A DNA stretch of 64,000 nucleotides from Verrucomicrobiaceae bacterium (GTDB lineage Bacteria; Verrucomicrobiota; Verrucomicrobiia; Verrucomicrobiales; Verrucomicrobiaceae), in assembly GCA_016713245.1 (NCBI GenBank), contig JADJPM010000004.1, forward strand, positions 2,542,001-2,606,000, read 5' to 3'. Position 1 is the stretch's first letter, and every line of letters begins with the position of its first letter. The notes below the pieces were generated by a model. The model saw nothing but the letters and a program-made list of their open reading frames with translations. It ran no database searches and was not told the origin of the DNA. The translations under genes were made by a program, and so were the position numbers. Below, piece after piece: positions 46,296-53,584 of this stretch.

Positions 46296-46976
46296 GTGCC
46301 CGCATTTTCCCGTCTCGCTGTTTTGATTCTCATCGCTGCCCTCGCGAGCACGTCATGCTCGGTGCGGCAAGGCGGTGCGATGCATGCCCAGGCGGTGGCG
46401 AGGGCGCGGAAGTATGATCTGGTCGATGTGCGCCGCACTGTGCCAGGCGTGCAGATCGACCTGCGCTATGGCACGCGACGCCATGTCGCCGGGCGGGCGC
46501 TGTATCCGGCGGGCATGCCCTGCCTGCTGCGCCAGGTGACAGCAGAAAAGCTCCGCCGGGCGCAGGCCATGCTCGCCGCCCAGGGCTACGGCCTTCGCCT
46601 TTGGGATGCCTGGAGGCCACCGGAGGTGCATCTACTCCTGCTGCATTACGGCGGGCGCACCGGCATGTTCCAGAACATCGAGGGCGGTTGGAGCCGACAT
46701 AGCGGCGGCCTGAGTGTGGACGCAACGCTGGTAGATCAGTCCGGCCACGAGATGCGCATGCCGACTGGTTTTGATGAGGACTTCGAACACGCTGGTGAAA
46801 CCTACACCGGTGGCGATCCCGACATCGCGAGGAATCTCACCATCCTGCAAAGGGCCATGCGTGCAGCGGGCTTTTCCACTGTGGCGAAGGAGTGGTGGCA
46901 CTTCGACGATGCCGATTTCGTGAATCAAGGGCAGCGAGTCATCTACGCCTCGGAGTTGGGCATTCCCGTCCTGTGA
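46296..46976 (+). CDS. VanX-type D-alanyl-D-alanine dipeptidase
   Basis: 226 aa from the GTG at 46296, chosen because it gives an N-terminal signal (PAFSRLAVLILIAALASTSC, possibly lipoprotein); an ATG at 46233 would add 21 residues. Zinc ligands fit the M15D family: H135 and D142 in SRHSGGLSVDATL, E199 and H202 in KEWWHFDD. Probably acts on peptidoglycan-derived D-Ala-D-Ala in the envelope; a vancomycin resistance role is unlikely without VanH/VanA partners. A GTGA overlap links it to the next gene. Confidence 0.86.
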   Translation: MPAFSRLAVLILIAALASTSCSVRQGGAMHAQAVARARKYDLVDVRRTVPGVQIDLRYGTRRHVAGRALYPAGMPCLLRQVTAEKLRRAQAMLAAQGYGLRLWDAWRPPEVHLLLLHYGGRTGMFQNIEGGWSRHSGGLSVDATLVDQSGHEMRMPTGFDEDFEHAGETYTGGDPDIARNLTILQRAMRAAGFSTVAKEWWHFDDADFVNQGQRVIYASELGIPVL

Positions 46977-47728
46977 GTGCCAAAGCCGACATTCGCAATG
47001 ATCCGAACTTCTCCGTGCTCGCTGAGACGGACGACTACCTCGTGGTGAACAAGCCCGCGCCTTTGCAGATCCATCCCGGCGCTCCGAATGGGGCCCGCAC
47101 GCTCTGGCATGGCCTTTGTGACATGCTCGCCTATGAAATCGCCAATGGCGGGCAGGTCAGCATCATCAACCGCCTCGACCGCGAGACGAGCGGCGTGGTG
47201 CTCGTGGCAAAAAGCGCCGCCTGGGCCCGGTTGTTCGGCCTCGCCATGCAAAACCGGCAGGTCAGCAAGACCTACGCCGCCCTCGTGCATGGCTCGCCAG
47301 ACTGGGACGAGCTCGTCCTTGATGCGCCCATCCTCCGCGCCGGTGAGGTGGGCGAGTGCGATATCTGGGTAAAGCAAATCGTGCATCCCGATGGGGCGGC
47401 CTGCCGCACGAGCTTTCGCGTGCTGAATCGCTTCGCGGAAGGTTTCACTCTCATCGAGGCGAAGCCAGAAACCGGCCGCATGCATCAGATCCGCGTCCAT
47501 TTGCATCACCTCGGCCTGCCGATGGTGGGAGACAAGCTCTACGGCCGCGATGACCGCTGCTACCTGGAATTCATCGACACCGGCTGGACGCCCGCCCTGC
47601 AAAAACGCCTCCTCATTCCCCGCCAAGCCCTGCATTCCAAACGCCTCGAACTCACCGCCGAAGGCTTTCACGGCGCCTGGGAAGCTCCCGTGCCCGATTT
47701 CATGGCGATGATCGGAGTTTCCGACTAA
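46973..47728 (+). CDS. RluA-family pseudouridine synthase
   Basis: 251 aa with a GTG start overlapping the stop of the dipeptidase by four bases. The catalytic motif INRLDRETSGVVLVAKS contains the active-site aspartate; KPAPLQIHPG and GRMHQIRVHLHHLGLPMVGDKLYG are family-typical. It isomerises a uridine in rRNA or tRNA; the target site is not deducible. There is no S4 domain. Confidence 0.9.
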   Translation: MSAKADIRNDPNFSVLAETDDYLVVNKPAPLQIHPGAPNGARTLWHGLCDMLAYEIANGGQVSIINRLDRETSGVVLVAKSAAWARLFGLAMQNRQVSKTYAALVHGSPDWDELVLDAPILRAGEVGECDIWVKQIVHPDGAACRTSFRVLNRFAEGFTLIEAKPETGRMHQIRVHLHHLGLPMVGDKLYGRDDRCYLEFIDTGWTPALQKRLLIPRQALHSKRLELTAEGFHGAWEAPVPDFMAMIGVSD

Positions 47729-47761
47729 CTTCACGGTCTGTCGGCAGGGAATCGCTGTTGA

Positions 47762-47832
47762 GTTTGGTAGAAAAATTAGGGGTAGAAAAAATTATTCTGG
47801 AAATCTTTCTACCCCTAATTTTTCTACCAAAC
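47762..47832. repeat. Perfect 27-bp inverted repeat (hairpin)
   Basis: The arms 47762-47788 and 47806-47832 are exact reverse complements (GTTTGGTAGAAAAATTAGGG... outward to inward), separated by 17 bp. The arm itself contains GGTAGAAA twice. It lies 33 bp after the RluA stop; AT-rich, no T-run, so more than a simple terminator. Confidence 0.92.
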
Positions 47833-47930
47833 CTGCATCCGATTCGCCGCCAAGGTGATTGGACCAGTTACTCCCTGCTCCACACCCTGCCCCCGGCGTT
47901 CCGGTGCTACTGCGAGTGACTGCGAATCAA

Positions 47931-47990
47931 CTGACAGCACATGGGGACGGAAAATGGATGTCTGATTTTGCTGTCCCCATGTGCTGTCAG
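47931..47990. repeat. Inverted repeat with 18-bp perfect arms
   Basis: CTGACAGCACATGGGGAC (47931-47948) and its exact complement at 47973-47990. The inner parts (GGAAAAT and ATTTTGC) also nearly pair. Different in sequence from the palindrome 100 bp upstream. Confidence 0.9.
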
Positions 47991-47997
47991 TTTCATC

Positions 47998-48041
47998 CTT
48001 CAAAAATCAAAAATCGGCATTCAGCAATCGAGTCATCCGTC
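47998..48041 (+). repeat. Dispersed 44-bp repeat, copy 1
   Basis: Begins CTTCAAAAATCA and contains ATCGGCATTCAGCAATCGAG. The reverse complement occurs at 59022-59065 with three mismatches. Here it lies between the 18-bp inverted repeat and the HlyD-like gene. Confidence 0.9.
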
Positions 48042-48112
48042 CGGCCTTCGTCACCGAAAAGGGGGAAAGGTTCCTGAATGGACATTTCCCTCTTCTTCAT
48101 CCACTCTCACCC

Positions 48113-49387
48113 ATGCTAAAAACCCTCCGTGCCCTCCTCCCGTTGCTCATCCTGACCGGATGCGTGTGGGCGGGCTATTGGTTCCTCACGAACAAGCCCG
48201 AGCAGAAGACGATGGAGATTCCGCCAGTGATCGTGAGTGTGGAAGGTCTCACGCTAAAAAAGACCACTTACGCGGTTAAAGTCCCCTCGCAGGGCACGGT
48301 GAGGCCGCGCACGCAAAGCACGCTGATGCCGGAGGTGGCTGGCAAGATCACCGAGGTGAGCCCGAACTTCCGTCCGGGCGGCTTTTTCAAAAAGGATGAC
48401 CTGCTCGTGAAGTTGGACGCGGTGGATTACGACACGGCGGTGATCGTGGCGCAGGCCGCCGTGGCCTTGGCCAAGGTCACCCTGGCCGAGGAGCAGGCAA
48501 AGGCCGAGCAGGCGAAGGAAAACTGGAAGGCACTGGGACGCACCGGTGATCCAGGCGAACTCGTTGCCCGCGCCCCGCAGGTCGCCCGGGCCCAGGCAGA
48601 TCTGAGTGCCGCGGAGGCCCGCGTGGTGAAGGCCCGCCGGGATGTGGAGCGCACGATCATCCGGGCTCCGTATGATGGACAGGTTTTGGAACAGGCCGCC
48701 GATGTGGGGCAGTTCGTGGGGCAAGGCACCACGCTGGGAAAACTCTTTGCCACCGACTATGTGGAGATCCGCCTGCCGCTGCCGGAGCGTGAAAGCCAGC
48801 ACCTGCACCTCCCGGAGCCGTTCCGCGATGCGCAAAACGCCGCCACGCCCACCAAGGTGCATTTGCGCACGACCTATGTCGGCAGGCCGGTGATCTGGGA
48901 AGGCCTGGTGGTGCGGGTGGAAAGCTCTCTCGATTCCGAAACCCGTCAGCCGACCGCCGTGGCGCAGGTGATGGACCCGTATGCGAAGCGTGCCGATGGC
49001 ATGCCGCCGCTCAAGATCGGCCAATTCGTCGAGGCGGAGATCGAAGGCGATACGCTGGACGATGTCTATCTCATCCCGCGTTCCGCCGTGCGGGCCGGCA
49101 ATGAGATCATCGTCATCACGCCGCAAAACACGTTGAAGCGCACAAACGTGGAGCCGCTCTTCGGCAACGAAAAACACCTCGTCATCGCCGCCAGCGCCGC
49201 CAAATCACCCAAGGAAGGCGAGATCCTCTGCCTCACGCCCATCCCCTTCCCCGCCGACGGGGCGAAAGTCAACATCGGCACCCTCGACGGCCAACGCGTG
49301 ATCAAGCCCGAAAGTCTCGCTGGCAAGAAAAAGCCCGAGGACAAGAAAACCGCCTCGACGATGCCGGAAGCCAAGCCGCTGCCGTGA
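48113..49387 (+). CDS. HlyD/MFP-family periplasmic adaptor
   Basis: 424 aa from the ATG at 48113. A signal anchor or lipoprotein-like N-terminus (MLKTLRALLPLLILTGCVWA) is followed by a barrel-sandwich lipoyl-like half (PEVAGKITEVSPNFRPGGFFKKDDLLVKLD), a helical hairpin rich in Ala/Gln/Lys (about 110-180), the second lipoyl half (RTIIRAPYDGQVLEQAADVGQFV) and a beta-barrel. It should link an inner-membrane pump to an outer-membrane channel. No pump gene is directly adjacent; TonB-ExbB-ExbD genes follow. Confidence 0.9.
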   Translation: MLKTLRALLPLLILTGCVWAGYWFLTNKPEQKTMEIPPVIVSVEGLTLKKTTYAVKVPSQGTVRPRTQSTLMPEVAGKITEVSPNFRPGGFFKKDDLLVKLDAVDYDTAVIVAQAAVALAKVTLAEEQAKAEQAKENWKALGRTGDPGELVARAPQVARAQADLSAAEARVVKARRDVERTIIRAPYDGQVLEQAADVGQFVGQGTTLGKLFATDYVEIRLPLPERESQHLHLPEPFRDAQNAATPTKVHLRTTYVGRPVIWEGLVVRVESSLDSETRQPTAVAQVMDPYAKRADGMPPLKIGQFVEAEIEGDTLDDVYLIPRSAVRAGNEIIVITPQNTLKRTNVEPLFGNEKHLVIAASAAKSPKEGEILCLTPIPFPADGAKVNIGTLDGQRVIKPESLAGKKKPEDKKTASTMPEAKPLP

Positions 49388-49392
49388 GAGTG

Positions 49393-49498
49393 AGTTTCAG
49401 GTTTCAAGTTTCAGGTTCCAAGTTGAATCCTGGTGCGAAACGCGAACTTTGGCCTCGAACCCGCTCAGCTTGAAACTTGAAACCTTAAACTTGGAACC
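49393..49498. repeat. CAAGTTTC-type inverted repeat
   Basis: The left arm (about 49393-49424, words TTTCAGG, TTTCAAG, TTTCAGG, TTCCAAG) pairs imperfectly with the right arm (about 49467-49498, CTTGAAAC, TTGAAACC, CTTGGAACC). It ends directly at the TTG start codon of the next gene. Related hairpin at 51891-51950. Confidence 0.8.
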
Positions 49499-50731
49499 TT
49501 GACCTCCTCCGGAGACAGACAGCTACCCATCGCCATCGCCGGCTCGTTGCTGGTGCATGCGCTGCTGTTCTTTTTGCTGGCGCTGCTGTTCGCGTCACCC
49601 GCCAAGTGGGACTTCAAGGCCGCCGAGGTATCGGCGAAGCCGAAGGAAAAGGAAGTCACCCTGATCTTCCCTGAACAGCTCATCCCACCGCCCCCTTTGC
49701 CGAAGCCGCCGGTGCCGCCGCGAAAGAAGGAGATCTACATACGCACGACGCAGAACGAGGCCTCCGACGAGAAACCGAAGAACGCCGCCTTCATTTCCGA
49801 TCGCAACACCAAGGCCAGTGCCAGCAAGGCGCCTGATCCCAGCGCCACCAGCCCGATGCCGACCACCGAAGGGCTCAAGTTTCAGATGAACGAACTCGCC
49901 AACCGCGACTACCGCGATGGCGACATCAAGGACGACGCCGCGAAGAAAGCCTCCGCAGCCCCCAAGACGCCGAACACGCCGCCGAAGCCTCCAACGGCCG
50001 CCACTCCTGCGTCGCCACCCACTCCACCTGCGCCAGCGCCCAAGCCTCCGACGCCCCCCACACCGCCACAGCCGGAGCCCCAGAGCATCGCTTCGGCCGC
50101 AGATACCTCACCGCTGGCCAAAATGATGAAAGACGCAGACCAAGACCTCGCCCGCTTGGATATGAATCGGCTGCCCATTGAGGTGCGGAAGCCCACGCCG
50201 CAGATGAAGGAGCCCGATGCGCCGCCGCCCACCCCCGAAAAGCCGCAGATGCGTGAGGTGGCCGATTCCCCTCCCGTGCCCAAGGCCATCCCCGTGAGCG
50301 ATGAGGTAGCCAAAACGACCTCCAAACCCGAAGACAAGGCCTTCATGCCCTTCACCCGCACCAGCGAAAACAAAGGCACCATCTCCAATCGCGGCACCGA
50401 GGATGCCGTGGATGCCAAAGAAACTCAGGAAGGAAAATACATCCGCCATGCAAAAGGGATTATTGAGCGTAACTGGCATAGAGCCCGCGCCCTGAAGCGT
50501 GACGATGTCACCTATGGAGCTCTGAGTCTGCGGGTCTATGTGGATGCGAAAGGAAAAGTTAAGCATGTCGAGATTGTGGACGACAAAGAATCGAACCCCT
50601 TCCTGACGAACATGACGATCAAGGCAATCTTGACATCTCAAATCCCCCCTATGCCCGAGGAGGTGAAATCTACATTGCCGACATTCAGTGAAGGATTGCT
50701 CCCATTCACATACAACGTGCTCATTTACTAG
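49499..50731 (+). CDS. TonB-like energy transducer
   Basis: 410 aa. One N-terminal membrane helix (SLLVHALLFFLLALLF), a long Pro/Lys-rich periplasmic spacer (about 60-260), and a TonB-like C-terminal domain (YGALSLRVYVDAKGKVKHVEIVDD). The only in-frame start upstream of the membrane helix is TTG at 49499, right at the edge of a repeat; an in-frame stop lies at 49478-49480. ExbB and ExbD follow at 3 and 15 bp, so the three form an operon that would drive outer-membrane transport with the proton motive force. Confidence 0.85.
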   Translation: MTSSGDRQLPIAIAGSLLVHALLFFLLALLFASPAKWDFKAAEVSAKPKEKEVTLIFPEQLIPPPPLPKPPVPPRKKEIYIRTTQNEASDEKPKNAAFISDRNTKASASKAPDPSATSPMPTTEGLKFQMNELANRDYRDGDIKDDAAKKASAAPKTPNTPPKPPTAATPASPPTPPAPAPKPPTPPTPPQPEPQSIASAADTSPLAKMMKDADQDLARLDMNRLPIEVRKPTPQMKEPDAPPPTPEKPQMREVADSPPVPKAIPVSDEVAKTTSKPEDKAFMPFTRTSENKGTISNRGTEDAVDAKETQEGKYIRHAKGIIERNWHRARALKRDDVTYGALSLRVYVDAKGKVKHVEIVDDKESNPFLTNMTIKAILTSQIPPMPEEVKSTLPTFSEGLLPFTYNVLIY

Positions 50732-50734
50732 CTC

Positions 50735-51442
50735 ATGCCCGCTTCCGTCCTCCTCGCTGCCACTGAAAAGGCCACCGGCCTGCAACTCGTCTGGGAATTC
50801 CTCGCCACGGGAGGCTTTGTCATGGGCCTGCTCGTTCTCTGCTCCATGGCGGCCATCACGGCGATGATTAATGCCTGGCTGCATCTGCGTGAAAAGATCA
50901 TCCTACCGCCCACCGTCGTGAGCCAGCTCCGCTCCGTGCCAAACTATGCCACGAAGGGCGACATCCGGCCCTTGCAGGAGTTTTTGCAGCGTGACGGCTC
51001 CATGATGGCCCGTCTCGGCAACATGGCCGTGAGCGGCAGCTACACCAGCAAGCAGGAGTGCATTGATGCCTGCACCTCCAAAGCTCGCGAAGAGATCCAT
51101 TATCTGGAACGCGGCATCCCTCTGCTGGAGGTGATGGTGTCCGTAGCCCCGCTGCTCGGCCTGCTCGGCACCACCGCCGCGCTGGTGGGCATGTTCACCG
51201 CCTTTGGAGCCGGGGGCGAAGGCAGTCCAGATACCGCCGCCATCGCGGCGGAGATCGGCGTGGCTTTGCGATGCACCATCGCGGGCTTATTTGTGGCTGT
51301 GCCGTCCGTTTTAGCACACACCTATTTCACCCGCCGCATCGATGCCATCGCCGTGAAGGTCGAGGGCATCCTGCAAGAGACGATCCACCAGTTCTTCGCC
51401 CACTTCGAGGTGAAGCACGTCGGCGAAAAGGCCAATCTCTAA
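50735..51442 (+). CDS. exbB: ExbB/TolQ/MotA-family proton channel
   Basis: 235 aa with three membrane helices (about 26-47, 130-150 and 170-195). Conserved IPLLEVMVSVAPLLGLLGTTAALVGMF and AEIGVALRCTIAGLFVAVPS match ExbB/TolQ. Cytoplasmic membrane; with ExbD and TonB converts proton flow into mechanical work. Tol and Exb cannot be separated from sequence; the TonB-like neighbour favours Exb. Confidence 0.92.
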   Translation: MPASVLLAATEKATGLQLVWEFLATGGFVMGLLVLCSMAAITAMINAWLHLREKIILPPTVVSQLRSVPNYATKGDIRPLQEFLQRDGSMMARLGNMAVSGSYTSKQECIDACTSKAREEIHYLERGIPLLEVMVSVAPLLGLLGTTAALVGMFTAFGAGGEGSPDTAAIAAEIGVALRCTIAGLFVAVPSVLAHTYFTRRIDAIAVKVEGILQETIHQFFAHFEVKHVGEKANL

Positions 51443-51457
51443 TCCCCGCGCCCGCTG

Positions 51458-51883
51458 ATGAACCTGCGCCCCCGCCGCCGCCCCGTCCCCACCATCCCCA
51501 TCGTGTCGCTCATCGACATCATGGTGATCCTTCTCATCTTCTTCATCGCCACCACCACCTTCAAAAAACAGAAGGTTGAGGTCAAAATCACCCTCCCCGA
51601 ATCGAAGGCCCTCGGCGGTGCCACCAGCGCCCCCGAAGCCCGCACGACCATTACCGTGACGAAAGAGCAAAAGCTCTTCCTCGACGCCAAACCCGTCGAA
51701 CTCGACAAGCTCGCCCTCGCCTTCGCCTCCCTCAAAGAGGCCAAACCCGGCACCAAGCTCGAACTCGAAGCCGATACCGATGCGAACCTCGGCATGCTCG
51801 TGAAAATTTGGGACGCGCTTCGTGAGGCCGGTTACTCGATCAACGATGTGCCGGCTCGGATTCAGCGAGCGGCGGCGCAGTAG
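51458..51883 (+). CDS. exbD: ExbD/TolR-family protein
   Basis: 141 aa with one N-terminal membrane helix (IVSLIDIMVILLIFFIATTTF) bearing the conserved Asp (LIDIMVILLIFF), then a periplasmic domain. Last gene of the tonB-exbB-exbD operon. Confidence 0.92.
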   Translation: MNLRPRRRPVPTIPIVSLIDIMVILLIFFIATTTFKKQKVEVKITLPESKALGGATSAPEARTTITVTKEQKLFLDAKPVELDKLALAFASLKEAKPGTKLELEADTDANLGMLVKIWDALREAGYSINDVPARIQRAAAQ

Positions 51884-51890
51884 GGGACTT

Positions 51891-51950
51891 TTTCAAGTTC
51901 CAAGTTTCACGTTTCAAGTTGGCTGAACTTGAAACCTGAAACCAGAAACG
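51891..51950. repeat. CAAGTTTC-type hairpin between convergent genes
   Basis: A 5-bp loop (GGCTG) is flanked by a stem of about 17 bp with one mismatch (AACTTGAAAC-C-TGAAAC). The left side carries TTTCAAG, TTCCAAG and TTTCAAG words as at 49393-49498. It lies between the convergent exbD and zinc-ribbon genes and may also act as a bidirectional terminator. Confidence 0.82.
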
Positions 51951-51959
51951 TCCTCCGCC

Positions 51960-53030
51960 TCACTCCTGCATCCCAAAGAAGATCGCGAGCACGATGAGGC
52001 CGATCACGATGGCGATGGTAATCTTTACCCAACTGAGCGGGTACTCGCCGGTGATTTTGCCGGTGCTGCCGTTCACGGTGACCTGGTAGGTTTTGGTGCC
52101 GTAGGTGTAGGTGAGAAGCCAGACAGGCAGGAGGATGTGCTTGAAGGTCTGGGCGCTGTATTGCGGAGCGATGCGCAGGTTGCGATGGCGGTCGCCGGGG
52201 ACTTCTTGGGCGCAGGCGCTGGAGAGTTGCGAGTGCATGCGGCCACGGGAATCCTCGGCGGCTTGCACGAGATCAATTTGATACTGCTCCACCACCCAGC
52301 CGGAGAGATAACCCGGATCATACGGCACGAGGTCCGTCGTGGTGGGAAAGGGCTGCAAATCATCAAGCAGCTTCGTGTGCACGCCTTTGGAGGCTGGCAC
52401 GAGCAGGTCATCGAAGTCCTTCGACACATGGCCGCTGGCATATTCCCAGCGTGTTTCCGTCTGCGTATTGCCCTTGCTATCGCGTGTGGTGTAGTCGTAA
52501 CCGGCCTCCGCTTCCCAGGGGCACTCGGCGTGGGCGTCGAAAGTCCAATAGGGCAGGTACATGCCGTGCAGGGTATCCGTCAGCGCTTTCTGGCCGAGGG
52601 CGTTCGGTGCCCAGAAGTGGCTGCCATACCAGCGGCGAATATCCTCCCGCACTTGGCCCTGAGCGATTTTAAAGGCGAGCAGACTGCTGGGGCGGATAGG
52701 GGCAGAAACATCGTCCACCGCGAGGATCGAGGGCGAGCCGCAGAAGTCGCAGCTCTGCGCCACTCGCTTCTCATCGAAGACCGAGATCGCGTGGCAGCTC
52801 TGGCATTTGACCGTCTTGCGCACCGCCGCCCAGCCGCGTTGGTCCTCGGGAATCGAACGCAGGGCCGATACCAGATCGTTCTCCTCGACGAGCGAGCCAT
52901 CCGCCTTGAGTTCGACAGGTGAAACGGTGCTGCAATACGGGCAGACGAGCGCTTTTTTGGACGGTGTCCAGACCGCCTCGGCTCCACAGGCCGGGCAGGC
53001 AAACTTCTTGATGGCGGTAACTTCGGACAT
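51960..53030 (-). CDS. Zinc-ribbon membrane protein
   Basis: 356 aa. N-terminal zinc ribbons (CPACGAEAVWTPSKKALVCPYC, then CQSCHAIS and CDFCGSP), a long soluble beta-rich middle with YWTFDAHAECPWEAEAGYDYTT, and one C-terminal membrane helix (ITIAIVIGLIVLAIFFG). Such proteins often sit beside SPFH/virion core protein-like genes; here that gene is 12 kb away. Function unknown. Confidence 0.8.
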   Translation of the reverse strand: MSEVTAIKKFACPACGAEAVWTPSKKALVCPYCSTVSPVELKADGSLVEENDLVSALRSIPEDQRGWAAVRKTVKCQSCHAISVFDEKRVAQSCDFCGSPSILAVDDVSAPIRPSSLLAFKIAQGQVREDIRRWYGSHFWAPNALGQKALTDTLHGMYLPYWTFDAHAECPWEAEAGYDYTTRDSKGNTQTETRWEYASGHVSKDFDDLLVPASKGVHTKLLDDLQPFPTTTDLVPYDPGYLSGWVVEQYQIDLVQAAEDSRGRMHSQLSSACAQEVPGDRHRNLRIAPQYSAQTFKHILLPVWLLTYTYGTKTYQVTVNGSTGKITGEYPLSWVKITIAIVIGLIVLAIFFGMQE

Positions 53031-53066
53031 GGGCGGAAGAAGTTCTTGGTTCGTTGTACTTGGTGC

Positions 53067-53561
53067 TTAGTTAGCCGTGGCTGGCGGCTGCATGATGATC
53101 TTCACTTTGCCAGCGGTCTTGCCAGCGACGCTCAAGGCATCGGCGAGGGTTCCCGCCTGGCTCGGAGCCTCCAGACTCTTGGCCCCTTGCTCCTTGCTTT
53201 CCGCTTCGAGAGCGGCCTTGAGCGCTCCTTCCACCATCTGGCCACAGTGAATCTTCATCGGTGGAAGGGCACCGAGCGGACGACTGAGATCATCGGCCTT
53301 CATCGCGAGCGCTTCTTCCTTCGTTTTGCCACGGATGAGCTCCGTGGCGATGCTGGCCACGGCGATGGCCGTCTGGCAGCCAAAGCTTTGGAAGCTGGCC
53401 TTGTCGATGACCTTCTTGCCGTCCTTCTCGCGGTATTTGATCCACATGCGCACCATGTCGCCACAGTCCGGGCTGCCCACGGTTCCCACGGCATCCGCGT
53501 CCGGCATCTCGCCAAGGTTTTGCGTGTCCGCGAGGGCTTGCTGGAGGGCTTCTTCGTTCAT
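53067..53561 (-). CDS. IscU/NifU-type iron-sulfur scaffold
   Basis: 164 aa from the ATG at 53561. Carries the three Cys of IscU/NifU N-terminal domains: C33 in GSPDCGDMVRM, C62 in SFGCQTAIA and C106 in MKIHCGQMVEGAL. Builds Fe-S clusters for transfer to apoproteins. The C-terminal tail (about 120-164) is not family-typical. A cysteine desulfurase gene is not seen nearby. Confidence 0.88.
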   Translation of the reverse strand: MNEEALQQALADTQNLGEMPDADAVGTVGSPDCGDMVRMWIKYREKDGKKVIDKASFQSFGCQTAIAVASIATELIRGKTKEEALAMKADDLSRPLGALPPMKIHCGQMVEGALKAALEAESKEQGAKSLEAPSQAGTLADALSVAGKTAGKVKIIMQPPATAN

Positions 53562-53584
53562 GCGAATGCAGTTTGGAAAATGGA

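Noticed and set aside
46296..46976. Vancomycin resistance cluster
   Set aside because: Only a VanX-type dipeptidase is present; there is no VanH, ligase or VanRS nearby, so a peptidoglycan housekeeping role is more likely.
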